Origin: Candidatus Obscuribacterales bacterium
Lineage (GTDB): Bacteria; Cyanobacteriota; Vampirovibrionia; Obscuribacterales; Obscuribacteraceae
Assembly: GCA_019637435.1 (NCBI GenBank)
Contig: JAHBVO010000003.1
Span: forward strand, 682,001-746,000
DNA: 64,000 nt
Reading direction: 5' to 3'
Both the position numbers and the translations under genes were made by a program. The notes below the pieces were generated by a model that was not told where the DNA came from, did not search any database, and was given only the letters and a program-made list of their open reading frames with translations. This document shows, piece by piece, positions 1 through 8,869 of the stretch; positions within the stretch are counted from its first letter, which is position 1; every line of letters begins with the position of its first letter.

Positions 1-48
1 GATGCCAAGCGGGCTGTGTTCCCAGGGGATGGCTCGTTTGGGGTTCAT
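1..48 (-). CDS. Possible 5' end of a gene leaving the left edge
   Basis: An ATG at 46-48 opens a minus-strand frame that stays open to base 1 and would encode a protein beginning MNPKRAIPWEHSPLGI. No Shine-Dalgarno sequence is visible upstream, and another short frame overlaps, so this is only a possibility. The 8-bp inverted repeat at 74-104 would lie in its upstream region. Product unknown. Confidence 0.2.
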   Translation of the reverse strand, partial: MNPKRAIPWEHSPLGI

Positions 49-73
49 GACAATCTGGTTTCATAAGTTCACA

Positions 74-104
74 CACCTGACCCTTCACCCACACTCGTCA
101 GGTG
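74..104. repeat. Inverted repeat, 8-bp arms
   Basis: CACCTGAC at 74-81 and GTCAGGTG at 97-104 are perfect inverted repeats separated by 15 bases. There is no T tract on either side, so it is not a typical intrinsic terminator. It could be an operator or an RNA stem beyond the end of the GGDEF gene. The rest of 105-243 shows only a small GC-rich stem near 170 and no gene. Confidence 0.4.
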
Positions 105-243
105 GAGATCGGGATGGTTTTCAGTCAAAACGAGGCGCTGACCGATGACGCTGATTTGTTGCCACCGTAGGTGGTGCCGCGTTCATCGAGACGAAAACCT
201 GGATAATGTCATCTAGACCGCTATCTTCGTGCAACTCGAACGA

Positions 244-1947
244 TTACATGAGTACAACCTGGTTTTGTCCGAGAGCTTTTGCTCGCGCCAGTGCTCCACT
301 CGAACGTTCCAGTAACATCTGAAGACTGCCGTCGGAAGTGACTTGCGAGACTCCGGCGCTGGCGGTAACTTTGAATATTTGCCCGGCGGCTTTATGTGGA
401 ACAGCTGCAAATTGTTCGAGTAAACCGTTCACAATCTCGACGGTTTCCTGGGCGGACAGGCTATCGTCGAGGATTGCAATTTCGTCTCCGCCGATTCGCC
501 CGATAATTTCGGTGTGTCGGAAAGTCCATTTTATAATTTGCACGAGTGCGAGAATGGTGCGGTCGCCAACCGCATAACCGTAAGAGTCATTGACTCTGCT
601 CAGTCCATCTATGTCGAATATGGTTAGAACCTGAGCGAATTTCTTGGAGCGGATCCGAACCGATCGCTGAGCGTACTCCATAAAGTGGCTGTGGTTGAGG
701 ATCTGGGTCAATCCATCATTACGCAGGAGTCGCTGGAAAATTCGATAGCGTTCCAACTTTCCAGCTATTGTCGCGACCAGAAGTTGCGGGTTGACGGGCT
801 TGATAAGGTGGTCGTCACCGCCGGCGCGGGCGCTCTCGATATGCGCTTCCAACTGGTTTTGAGTTGTTAGAAATAAAATCGGAATTGCGGCGAAGCGCTC
901 GTTCTGCCTGACGAATCGCGCGAGTTCGAAACCGTTGATTTCTCCCATGACGATGTCCAGAAGAATCAAGTCGGGCACGAAAGTCAAAAGTGCTTCTTCG
1001 AACTTCTTCGGATCCTGAACCCAGGCAAGGTGGTAGCCGGCGTTCTCCAGCGTGGTGACAATGTAATTGGCTTGGTCCGGATCGTCCTCTACCGAGAGAA
1101 TTCTGTAGCGTTCCGGTTTATGTCTTTCGAACAGGAATCGCAACTTCTGCACGATCGTGTCGACTTCAACAGGCAATTCGAAGAAGGCATCCGCGCCTGC
1201 TTTAATGGCGGCTATTTTGTCGAGGAAGCCGGGTTCTTCGCTTAAAAGTACGATGGATACCTGGTCTCCGCCAGGCAGAGAACGGCAACCGGTAATCAAT
1301 TCATAGCCGTTGCCATCACGAAGGGGAACGCAAAGCAGCATGCCTTGCGGAAATGCGGTCATGATTTGCGTTTTTGCTTCTTCGAAGCTCGCGCAAGGTC
1401 TGACGCTCATGCCAAGACTATCGAGTCTCTGAGCCAGAGATGAAAGACGACCCTGGTCGCTTGATACTACGATAACATCAGGACCGCCGTGCCCTGACAC
1501 CACATTCAGTGACTGGTCCGGTTTCCACAGAGCAGGCGCTGACTCCCCGGAAGTCATCGGCGGACCGGTCAAAGGACCGGGACTGCCGCCACCCATGCTC
1601 GCAGCCGGAGCACTAGTGCCTTTTGCTGCATCGAGTATTATGCGAAGCTGAGCGATCATGTCCCGGAAATGGCGCCAGTAAACAATAATATCGTCCGGTT
1701 GGCTTTCAAAAATGTTCAAGCAAAGGCGTTCGCCTGATTCCGCGATTTGCGAAATATCGCCCATGTTGTAAACGCCGGCTGAGCCGGCCATTTGATGAAA
1801 GTGCTCGTGTAGTTGGCGTAAATTGTCTACGTCCCATGGGCTCTGCGCAAACCGGTTGGCATGCTGCTCCATAGGCGCCAATCGTTCTAAACAACGGGTG
1901 ACGTAGTTGTCCCGTTGCGCTTCCATTTTGTCCGACCAACCTTGCAT
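244..1947 (-). CDS. Hpt-REC-REC-GGDEF signalling protein (probable diguanylate cyclase)
   Basis: Predicted cytoplasmic signalling protein of 567 residues that would make cyclic di-GMP under phosphorelay control. Residues 10-110 are an Hpt-type helical domain with the motif around His51 (HQMAGSA; the usual Lys after the His is Ala). Residues 155-270 resemble a receiver domain but lack the phospho-acceptor Asp. Residues 281-400 are a well-formed receiver (acidic pair at 288-289, Asp331, Lys383). The GGDEF domain covers 410-567 with the signature GGDEI at 486-490, a conservative variant. No RxxD inhibitory site is seen just before it, so product inhibition may be absent. The ATG start lies 15 bases after a single-domain response regulator; the pair probably forms one signalling module downstream of the heme genes. 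Catalytic activity is inferred from the signature only. Confidence 0.88.
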   Translation of the reverse strand: MQGWSDKMEAQRDNYVTRCLERLAPMEQHANRFAQSPWDVDNLRQLHEHFHQMAGSAGVYNMGDISQIAESGERLCLNIFESQPDDIIVYWRHFRDMIAQLRIILDAAKGTSAPAASMGGGSPGPLTGPPMTSGESAPALWKPDQSLNVVSGHGGPDVIVVSSDQGRLSSLAQRLDSLGMSVRPCASFEEAKTQIMTAFPQGMLLCVPLRDGNGYELITGCRSLPGGDQVSIVLLSEEPGFLDKIAAIKAGADAFFELPVEVDTIVQKLRFLFERHKPERYRILSVEDDPDQANYIVTTLENAGYHLAWVQDPKKFEEALLTFVPDLILLDIVMGEINGFELARFVRQNERFAAIPILFLTTQNQLEAHIESARAGGDDHLIKPVNPQLLVATIAGKLERYRIFQRLLRNDGLTQILNHSHFMEYAQRSVRIRSKKFAQVLTIFDIDGLSRVNDSYGYAVGDRTILALVQIIKWTFRHTEIIGRIGGDEIAILDDSLSAQETVEIVNGLLEQFAAVPHKAAGQIFKVTASAGVSQVTSDGSLQMLLERSSGALARAKALGQNQVVLM

Positions 1948-1962
1948 CGACTAACCGCTTCC

Positions 1963-2328
1963 TTAATTTGCCGCCGTCAATAGTAGCTCAACTTGCTTGG
2001 TCAGGTCATCCAATTGGAACGGTTTCGCCAGATATTTGCTGGCTCCCGCTTGCTTGCATTTTTCCTCGTCGGAGCTGCCGTGCATACCGGTGAGCATCAA
2101 AACCGGCAAGGTGCCGCCGGTTTCTCTGTATTTTGTGCAGACTTCAATTCCGGTGAGCCCAGGCAAATTCCAATCGAGCACGATGATGTTATAAGTGTTG
2201 GACGCTATTTTCTCTAGCGCCTCTTCACCGTTGGCAGAGTGCTCTGCCTCGTGTCCCTTAAATTCAAGCCAGTCAAGAAGCGTGTTGGCAAGAACGTAAT
2301 CGTCTTCCACCAGCAGAATCTTTGCCAC
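1963..2328 (-). CDS. Single-domain response regulator
   Basis: A 121-residue stand-alone receiver domain of CheY type. The canonical residues are present: acidic pair Asp9/Asp10, phospho-acceptor Asp52 in VLDWNLPG, Thr80 and Lys102 in LAKPF. There is no output domain, so it should act by protein contact or as a phosphorelay intermediate. The Hpt domain of the next gene, 15 bases downstream, is an obvious candidate partner. The start is GTG with AGGAG eight bases upstream. It begins 88 bases after hemD and could be co-transcribed with it. No cognate histidine kinase is present in this window. Confidence 0.9.
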   Translation of the reverse strand: MAKILLVEDDYVLANTLLDWLEFKGHEAEHSANGEEALEKIASNTYNIIVLDWNLPGLTGIEVCTKYRETGGTLPVLMLTGMHGSSDEEKCKQAGASKYLAKPFQLDDLTKQVELLLTAAN

Positions 2329-2416
2329 CTGACAATCTCCTGGGTAACCTTAGACATATCCTACCCGATTCGGCACAGTGTCGACGGGCAAAATTCAGTT
2401 GGCGCACAAACTTTCG

Positions 2417-3244
2417 TCACTCAGGCGAGCAGTGCTGGATTAAACTTGCCACCAGCCCCTGGGTGGTGTGTTCGTCAGCCTCGACATCCACGGTGCCGAT
2501 TAATTCCCGGCAGGTTTTCGCCGTCACCGGACCGATTGCGGCTATGACGATGCTGGACAGCAACTCGCGGAGCTTTTCGGTGCTCGCATAGCTTGAGTCA
2601 ACCTGCAGCAGGTCCACGAAGTTTTTGGCTGTCTGGGAGCTCGCAAAAGTGATTACATCCACTCGGCGCTCGCTCAAGAGCTCATGCAGTTTTTCGGACA
2701 CTTCTTTCTTGTTCTTCGGCAGGTTTGTGCTGTATGCCTCGACCATATCCACCTTGCCGCCTTGCTTTTTTAAACCGTCGGCAATCACGGTTCTGCCGGC
2801 GTTGGTTCTTGGAAGAAGAAACCGCTTGCCGTTGACGTTGTGGGCCGCGCAAAAATCTTCTACAAATTCCTCGGCGACAAATTTGCTAGGTTGGAAATCC
2901 GTTTTGATTCCGGCAAGCAGCAGCTTTTCTTGCGTAGCTGAACCGATTGCAGCGACTTTGACGCCGGATGTTTTCAAGTAATCCGCACCAAATGCGGTGC
3001 AGCGTCCGACCACGGAAGCGACTGCGTTGGTGCTGGCAAATATAATCCAATCGTAATCCTGGATGGCACCAAGTGCGGTATCGAGTGGCTTCCATGATTT
3101 GGGCTCTCCGATCTCGATTACGGCGGCTTCGACTGTTTGTGCGCCGTACTTTTTGAGCATACGAGATAGTTCACCCGCCTGCTTTTCACCTCTGGTGATT
3201 AAAACAGTCTTTCCGCTCAGTGGTAGAACTTCTGGTTGACTCAT
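2417..3244 (-). CDS. hemD: Uroporphyrinogen-III synthase
   Basis: Closes and inverts ring D of hydroxymethylbilane to give uroporphyrinogen III, the branch point for heme and corrinoids; a cytoplasmic enzyme. The 275 residues are a normal length for HemD. The family is weakly conserved in sequence; recognisable features are the N-terminal TVLITRG strand, the central FLLPRTNAGR segment and the FASSQTAKNF motif in the C-terminal half. Its ATG overlaps the hemC stop codon (ATGA), which implies translational coupling. Identification rests on these motifs plus its place directly after hemC. Confidence 0.92.
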   Translation of the reverse strand: MSQPEVLPLSGKTVLITRGEKQAGELSRMLKKYGAQTVEAAVIEIGEPKSWKPLDTALGAIQDYDWIIFASTNAVASVVGRCTAFGADYLKTSGVKVAAIGSATQEKLLLAGIKTDFQPSKFVAEEFVEDFCAAHNVNGKRFLLPRTNAGRTVIADGLKKQGGKVDMVEAYSTNLPKNKKEVSEKLHELLSERRVDVITFASSQTAKNFVDLLQVDSSYASTEKLRELLSSIVIAAIGPVTAKTCRELIGTVDVEADEHTTQGLVASLIQHCSPE

Positions 3245-4191
3245 GGAGGAGATATTTTGTTTGGTATGCTCAATCTAAGATCTTCGATGGTTGAACGTGC
3301 TCCATTCTCCATCATTTTGAACGCGAGTTGTTCTCCGATTTCTTTGGCCTGTGCGGCTAGACCTGAGTGCGTTGTTCTGAATACAGCGCTACCGTCGAGG
3401 GCTGCGATGCAGCCGGTCAATGTGATGTTGTCGTCATTCACCCGGGCAAGAGCGCCAATTGGAACGGAACAGCCGCCGCCTAGTTGAGCGAGAAAGGAGC
3501 GCTCGCACTCGATTTCTTGTGAAACTTTCTTGTCGCTGATTTTCTCCAGCATCTGAAGAAGTTCGGCGTCATTAGCGCGACACTCGATGGCCAGTGCTCC
3601 CTGACCAGCTGCCGGAGTCAGTTCCTCCGGTTCGAAAACCTGGCTGATTCGATCCAGCAGGCCAAGTCGGAGTAGTCCGGCGTGAGCCAGAAGCGTTCCG
3701 TCGCAATATCCCTCATCCAACTTTCTCAGGCGCGTTTCGATGTTGCCACGAATGTCGATGAATGAAATGTCCGAACGCAATTCTTTTAGTTGTGCTGCTC
3801 TCCGCCTCGATGATGTAGCGACTACGGCGTTAGGCGGAAGATCTTTGAATGCTTTTCCTGTTTTTGTAGCCAGAATGTCTCGAGGATCTTCTCGGTCTAA
3901 AACAGCGGCGATGCATAAGCCGTCCGGCACGTCGGTAGGAACGTCTTTCAGACTGTGAACTACAAAATCTACCTCGCCGCGAAGCAAAGCGTCCTCGAGC
4001 TCTTTTACAAAAACCCCACGAAAGCCCAGTTCGGCGATTGGTCGGTCGACAATCTTGTCACCACCTGTGGTGACGGCCACTTCTTCGAGTTGCACACCAG
4101 GAATTTGCGCCTTCAACCTATCGACGACGATTTGTGTCTGTAGTCTGGCTAACTTACTTGCTCTTGTGCCGACGCGATACAAAGGTTGCAC
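3241..4191 (-). CDS. hemC: Porphobilinogen deaminase (hydroxymethylbilane synthase)
   Basis: Polymerises four porphobilinogen molecules into hydroxymethylbilane. It is 316 residues, normal for the family. Catalytic Asp83 lies in HSLKDVP, the arginine-rich SSRRRAAQL segment binds substrate acid groups, and Cys241 in LGGGCSVPIGA is the attachment residue for the dipyrromethane cofactor. The start is GTG at 4191, two bases after the hemA stop codon; its own stop overlaps hemD. The tight spacing shows a hemA-hemC-hemD operon on the minus strand. Confidence 0.97.
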   Translation of the reverse strand: MQPLYRVGTRASKLARLQTQIVVDRLKAQIPGVQLEEVAVTTGGDKIVDRPIAELGFRGVFVKELEDALLRGEVDFVVHSLKDVPTDVPDGLCIAAVLDREDPRDILATKTGKAFKDLPPNAVVATSSRRRAAQLKELRSDISFIDIRGNIETRLRKLDEGYCDGTLLAHAGLLRLGLLDRISQVFEPEELTPAAGQGALAIECRANDAELLQMLEKISDKKVSQEIECERSFLAQLGGGCSVPIGALARVNDDNITLTGCIAALDGSAVFRTTHSGLAAQAKEIGEQLAFKMMENGARSTIEDLRLSIPNKISPP

Positions 4192-4193
4192 CG

Positions 4194-5555
4194 TTAGTTG
4201 TTGACGTAGGTTGCTTCTCCGCGCGGACGGTGGCGCTTAGCAACAGCTTTGGCACTTGATTCTTCAAGCGGATCGAGATTGAACAATGTACGCAGCGCTT
4301 CGGCTTGTTGTTTCAGGACCTGGTAGTCCTTGGTCGCCTTGAGTTGCACTGTCGGGTGATGAAGAATTTGATTGACTATGGCGCGGCTGACGCTCTCCGC
4401 CTCGTCCTTTTGCTGGCAGTTGGCGGGACGTTGCAGACCGAAAGCACCTTTTGAAATTTCTTCCATTCGAATGGCTTCGATCTTTTCTCGCAATCCCGCG
4501 ATTGTCGGTGAGACGATGCGACTGCGACGCCATGTGTGGAACTCATCGAGACTTTCGAAAACAATTGCTTCCGCTTCTTGCACGAGAGCAACGCGCTCTT
4601 CCATGTTTTTCGTTACGATGGAGGCGAGGTCGTCTGCGTGTTTCAGAGTGATTCCTGGGATTTCGCCAATCCGCGGATCGACGTTGCGAGGAACTGAAAT
4701 ATCGATGATCAAGCAATCTTTCTTGGAGCCGGTTTCCTCGCGGGCCGCAAGAAATGCTTCGTAGTTTAGAAGATAGCTCGGTGCGCTGGTTGCCACCACT
4801 GTCAGTGGCGATGTCGCTGCCACGTTGTAGCGGTTGTCGAAGGTCGCCTCTGTGGAAAGTCGTTCTTTGCCCTTAAGTTCCCCAGTCACGACACCACTGA
4901 GTTTCTCCGGGGAGCGATTGAGAATTTTCACAGACGAGATGTGTTTCTCTTTCAACAGGTGTTTGACAGAGAGCTGCGCCATGTTGCCGGCGCCGATTAC
5001 TGTCACGTCTCCTCTGGTCGCGCCAAGTTCTTTTGCCAATTCGATAGCAGCTGAACTTACTGAAACGGCCCGACGACCCAGAGTTGTTTCGGAGCGAACC
5101 CGCTTTCCGCAACTGAGGGCCAGTTTAAAGAGTTGATCGAGCACGGACTTTGCGGTTCCGGCCGAGAGAGCCTTTTGATGAGCCTCCTTGACCTGCGCCA
5201 TAATCTGCCCTTCGCCGAGGACCATACTGTCCAGTCCGGATGCGACTCGCATCAAATGAAGGACAACGTCGTCTCGCAATAACTTGAAGTTGGGACGGAG
5301 CTTGCCATGGTCAGACAGTCCTTGAACTGACTGATAAAAGCTCTCGATTTCTTTGAACCCTGCTTGGACATCTGAAACTACCGCGTAAACCTCGGTGCGA
5401 TTGCAGGTTGACAAGATTGCCGTTTCCAGCAAATGTGGATAGCGTGAAAGCGCTTCCAGAGCATGTTTCACGCAAGAGTCAGGAATCGTGAAACGCTCTC
5501 TAATGGCTATTGGTGCGGAGTGGTAGTTGAGTCCGCAAACTACAAGATGGTTCAT
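4194..5555 (-). CDS. hemA: Glutamyl-tRNA reductase
   Basis: First committed enzyme of the C5 tetrapyrrole pathway: reduces glutamyl-tRNA(Glu) to glutamate-1-semialdehyde with NADPH. The ATG at 5555 gives 453 residues and a typical family N-terminus (MNHLVVCGLNYHSAPI); a TTG further upstream would add 24 residues with no family support. The catalytic Cys is residue 51 in LSTCNRTEVY, followed by the substrate-domain motif LGEGQIMAQVKEA and the NADPH-binding strand VTVIGAGNMAQL. A long helical dimerisation region ends the protein. gltX, which makes the substrate, lies elsewhere in this window near 39 kb. First gene of the hem operon. Confidence 0.97.
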   Translation of the reverse strand: MNHLVVCGLNYHSAPIAIRERFTIPDSCVKHALEALSRYPHLLETAILSTCNRTEVYAVVSDVQAGFKEIESFYQSVQGLSDHGKLRPNFKLLRDDVVLHLMRVASGLDSMVLGEGQIMAQVKEAHQKALSAGTAKSVLDQLFKLALSCGKRVRSETTLGRRAVSVSSAAIELAKELGATRGDVTVIGAGNMAQLSVKHLLKEKHISSVKILNRSPEKLSGVVTGELKGKERLSTEATFDNRYNVAATSPLTVVATSAPSYLLNYEAFLAAREETGSKKDCLIIDISVPRNVDPRIGEIPGITLKHADDLASIVTKNMEERVALVQEAEAIVFESLDEFHTWRRSRIVSPTIAGLREKIEAIRMEEISKGAFGLQRPANCQQKDEAESVSRAIVNQILHHPTVQLKATKDYQVLKQQAEALRTLFNLDPLEESSAKAVAKRHRPRGEATYVNN

Positions 5556-5610
5556 AACGCCGAAATCACTTATGGGTTGCCCTTGCAGACCTTTCGTCTC
5601 GCCTAAGACA

Positions 5611-5631
5611 TTGATTGAAAGAATCAATCAA
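5611..5631. promoter_or_regulatory. Palindrome in the hemA leader
   Basis: TTGATTGA (5611-5618) and TCAATCAA (5624-5631) are perfect 8-bp arms around a 5-base centre. The palindrome lies between a good minus-strand -10 box (5667-5672) and the hemA ATG, so it is well placed for an operator just downstream of the transcription start, or for an RNA stem in the leader. It recalls FNR/CRP-type half-sites (TTGA...TCAA), but the spacing is one base short of the FNR consensus. Confidence 0.45.
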
Positions 5632-5666
5632 ATCAAAGGACCTGCATACTCTTTTTCTAGAGAGCA

Positions 5667-5672
5667 ATTATA
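5667..5672 (-). promoter_or_regulatory. Candidate -10 box of the hem operon
   Basis: On the minus strand this reads TATAAT, a perfect sigma-70-type -10 hexamer, about 110 bases upstream of the hemA ATG. The matching -35 region is poor (no TTGACA-like hexamer at 16-18 bases). It is a candidate only. The remainder of 5556-5820 between hemA and the upstream gene holds no reading frame I can support. Confidence 0.35.
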
Positions 5673-5820
5673 TCCAGGATCAGGACTGGAAAACGTGCAA
5701 GTGTCTATGCAGTAAAGAAAACTTTAGTTGGCGACTCAAACCCTGTTTGGCATTGCGAAGAATCTTCCAGAATTTTTATCCCCGCCTGTGGATTATGTGA
5801 TTGGTTTAACAATGGGTCGG

Positions 5821-7845
5821 CTATGGTTTCGGCGGGGTAACCAGTTCCGTCCAATTGACTCCGGGACCCCAGGCTGAATCCGTTGAGAGCACAGTGTCTC
5901 CCGTTGAATTCACCCAGTGGTATTTCGGTCCGTACTCGACTTGAAACTTTTCGCCTGTAGTCGGGTTCATGAGCGTGTCTTCGTCGTGAATGTAGTTGAT
6001 GAAGTCACTGTGAGCGCGGTCGGATGCTCTCATATTGTTCATGTAGCGAGCGTGAGAAGCGTCCATGTCGCGCATTCTGTTCATAAATGAGTTGTGTCGA
6101 GCATCCATTGCCGCCATTCTGGCGCTGAACGCCGCTGCAGATCGAGCGCGAGCGGCGCTGTCGAATGCAACCCAGTTCTGCACCGACTGAACGTTCTGTT
6201 TCGCCTGACCCTGCTCCCAATTCTGGTTGTACTGCCATGATTTATACATTCGCTGGAAGACTTGCAGGGCTGCCTGCTCGTAACCATCAGCGGCAACGAC
6301 GCCGCAAATTTGTGAAACCCACCACATCGTCGGACCCTTTTTCGTTGCGGCCATGAAAAAGGAGGTTCCATGAGTGCCCTTGGCGGCGAAGTTATATCGA
6401 ACAGACGCCGCGTCCGAAGCAACAACTCCCTGGGTGCCGTTTATCTCACGTGCTAGTTCAGGATGATGCTCGACATTGACGATCTCGAACGAGTCGCAGT
6501 TCTTTCCGAATCTGCTCCTGGCGTAGTCTTTGACGAATTTTTCTGCGTCCTCATAAAACAGTACTTTTGAGACCATTCCGTTGCTGTGTTTGTAAGTTGC
6601 ACCCGGCGGGCAACCGAGTCGGGTGAGCCACGCTGCCGGCAGATATCGGGGTTCTATCGAGCCGTCACCTATGAATATAGCCATCTTCTCGTCAGGCGAA
6701 ACCGCCTTCACCCATGGGCGAAGGTCAATCGGCATCGGTTTATTCAAACCGCCAGTGACGTTCCAGCCGGCTGGAACATCAAGAGAGAAGGCGCCAAAAT
6801 TGGGGTCTATAAACTTGGTGTATTGAATGTCGGGCGTCGCGAAGCTCGAAGCTGTTTGGTCTGCGGAGTCGTTGAAATCGCCTTGTCTTTCTCCGGAGTC
6901 GTTTGCAGTGCCACTGTTGGCAATACCAGTTATTTGGAAGCTCTCCAGGACTTTGCTCAAGGTCATAACATCGGCTTGTCCTTGAGGCGTGGAGGGAGAA
7001 CCGAAGATTATTAGCTGACCGGCTGTTCCATCTCCGCCTGGTGATAGCGCGAGACCTGCTATCTCGAATCGGTTGTTCGCTATTGCTGTAGAGCGCAGAG
7101 CGCCTGTCACCGTATTTGGTGCGCTCCAATTCATACCGGGAGCGTACTGTTTGAGTAGAGCCGTAAATATCCCTGTGGCGGAGGAAATGCGGATTGACTT
7201 TGTTGGAATGTAGAAAGGAAAAATCGATAACTTGCAGTTCGCCGGACTGCTCACTTCAATCTTGCCTGTCTTCTCATCCTGGACAAATGACCATCCTTCG
7301 GGACAGCCTATGGAGAAGCCCTGACCTTGCCCACCATAAGTTTTCCAGCCTGCGTTCGCGTTGCTGATTGGCGTAATGCTTTGATTTGCCGAATTATTTG
7401 ACCTGTTGTCCTGGTACCCAAGTTTGTAGTCGCTGGATTTTGCCAGTTGAGCTGCCGACACTCGCATCAGTGTGACCGTGTAGTTGCCTCGCGAAGGCGA
7501 CTGAAATGAAAGCGACAAATGAGTTCCTGGAGCTCCCATCAGCATTTGATAGATCTGCTCCGGAGGTAGTGATTCGACCGGTGTCGCTCCAACAGCGAGT
7601 AATTCATCGCCCGTGGCTATGTTGCCTTTTGCCGCTGGTCCACCAGGCACAACCATAGTCACATAGAGTCGTCTTTGATCGTTGTAGTTGACGACCATCC
7701 CGAGAGCGCCTTTGTCTGCGGGATTTGTTGAGGCCGCAGTTGAGCTGAAACTTTGAATTTGCGCAGCAGCTTCCGTGAAGCAGCCGATTTGAGAAAGTGT
7801 CAGTATGCCAAGCACGGCTGAGCGAAAGATTGCTGAATGAATCAT
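5821..7845 (-). CDS. Exported PDZ-domain protein
   Basis: A 674-residue protein from the ATG at 7845, weakly preceded by GGAAG; this start gives a clear signal peptide ending near TEAAAQ. A PDZ fold follows at about residues 46-128 (LGMVV...VVPGGPAAKGNIATGDELLAVG), a peptide-binding module often found in envelope proteases and scaffolds. The middle (180-560) is a large region of unknown type with several Trp-rich strands. Near the C-terminus is a Met/Asp/Ala-rich helical stretch with repeated RMxxMDAxH-like units, then a small domain with YGPKYHWVN. No catalytic serine or metal site was recognised. It follows the TadG-like gene by 94 bases on the same strand and may belong to that cluster. 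Confidence 0.8.
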   Translation of the reverse strand: MIHSAIFRSAVLGILTLSQIGCFTEAAAQIQSFSSTAASTNPADKGALGMVVNYNDQRRLYVTMVVPGGPAAKGNIATGDELLAVGATPVESLPPEQIYQMLMGAPGTHLSLSFQSPSRGNYTVTLMRVSAAQLAKSSDYKLGYQDNRSNNSANQSITPISNANAGWKTYGGQGQGFSIGCPEGWSFVQDEKTGKIEVSSPANCKLSIFPFYIPTKSIRISSATGIFTALLKQYAPGMNWSAPNTVTGALRSTAIANNRFEIAGLALSPGGDGTAGQLIIFGSPSTPQGQADVMTLSKVLESFQITGIANSGTANDSGERQGDFNDSADQTASSFATPDIQYTKFIDPNFGAFSLDVPAGWNVTGGLNKPMPIDLRPWVKAVSPDEKMAIFIGDGSIEPRYLPAAWLTRLGCPPGATYKHSNGMVSKVLFYEDAEKFVKDYARSRFGKNCDSFEIVNVEHHPELAREINGTQGVVASDAASVRYNFAAKGTHGTSFFMAATKKGPTMWWVSQICGVVAADGYEQAALQVFQRMYKSWQYNQNWEQGQAKQNVQSVQNWVAFDSAARARSAAAFSARMAAMDARHNSFMNRMRDMDASHARYMNNMRASDRAHSDFINYIHDEDTLMNPTTGEKFQVEYGPKYHWVNSTGDTVLSTDSAWGPGVNWTELVTPPKP

Positions 7846-7939
7846 GGTGGGCTTCCAGTTGGTATACGAACGAACAGGCAATTCTATCAAAGTAATAAAT
7901 TTGAAGATTGCCTGAAAAGAAAACCGTCCGAAGCAATTC

Positions 7940-8869
7940 TCAATCGGAGTCGTTATCTGATTTCTCCGAGCCCGTAGCTGAGACTATCGTCGTGATCGCC
8001 ATGTCTTCGCGCAGATTGAGCGGCGCAGAGACATTGGTTTTTGTGACTACTCGAATAGCGGTTGGAAGATTGTGCAGGCGCGGACGAATCAGTCTTCCCG
8101 GCGCGACGATGACTGTCCTCCCATCAAAGTCGTCCGGTGTGATCAGGCGGGCGCTTGCGATGGTGTCTTTGATTCTCGGATGAAGCGAGGCGAAAACAAA
8201 GTTGAGATCATTGTCAGGCGCGGGCAGCTTAACGCTAATTTCCGGTCGATAGAAGTCGGTTTTTTGATAAAAGTATCCCGCGCTGCGATCGAATTCTTTC
8301 AACTGCTCGAGCGCTACAGGCGCTGTGGCATTGCTCGGCATATCGCGCAGCGAGCCGACTTCCACAATAGTATTCTCTGTTGGTGTTAAAGTCAGGAGCA
8401 TCAGATTCATCGGACCGCGATCGTTTGTTTCCTTAACTTTTGAAGTTATTGATATCTCCAATTCCTTGCCAAGCATGCCTGAAAGTAACTGGCGTTCTTC
8501 TTCCACTCGGGTCGCGCCGACGCGCGCGTCATCAAGGAGCAGTCGGGCTAGTGGTTCTACATGCGGTGCCTGTTTTGCGATGTCGTCATAAGCACGCCGT
8601 GAAGTAAAAACCGCTTCTCGTGACCTCTCGATCATCGCATTCATCTCACCGATGCGATCGCCTTTGTTTAATTGAACGGCGGCTTGCAGTCCGATATTTT
8701 CCGTCGTGGAATTCAGTTTTGCGTTTGACAACATCAGGAGGCTGGTGCCAATTGCCACCAGAATTAGTGCCGCGATTATCGTGGCTACCAGCATGATCAG
8801 AGGAAGAACACCGCCGCTACAGGTTCTTCTTACACGCTGGTTTAATGAACTGTTATGCCGCTCTGTCAT
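7940..8869 (-). CDS. TadG-like membrane-anchored protein
   Basis: 309 residues. The N-terminus (GGVLPLIMLVATIIAALILV) resembles the N-terminal anchor of TadG-like Flp-pilus assembly proteins: a short basic leader, one membrane helix at about residues 20-45, then an extracytoplasmic region. The rest shows a helical segment (80-130) and a beta-rich part with no recognised enzyme motif. Its ATG overlaps the stop of the preceding gene (ATGA), so the two are translated together. Assignment to the TadG group rests on the anchor and on the neighbouring TadE-like gene; the function is not established. Confidence 0.7.
   Translation of the reverse strand: MTERHNSSLNQRVRRTCSGGVLPLIMLVATIIAALILVAIGTSLLMLSNAKLNSTTENIGLQAAVQLNKGDRIGEMNAMIERSREAVFTSRRAYDDIAKQAPHVEPLARLLLDDARVGATRVEEERQLLSGMLGKELEISITSKVKETNDRGPMNLMLLTLTPTENTIVEVGSLRDMPSNATAPVALEQLKEFDRSAGYFYQKTDFYRPEISVKLPAPDNDLNFVFASLHPRIKDTIASARLITPDDFDGRTVIVAPGRLIRPRLHNLPTAIRVVTKTNVSAPLNLREDMAITTIVSATGSEKSDNDSD

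Noticed and set aside
5611..5631. FNR/CRP-type binding site
   Set aside because: Half-sites look similar but the total spacing is one base short of the FNR consensus; kept as an unnamed palindrome.
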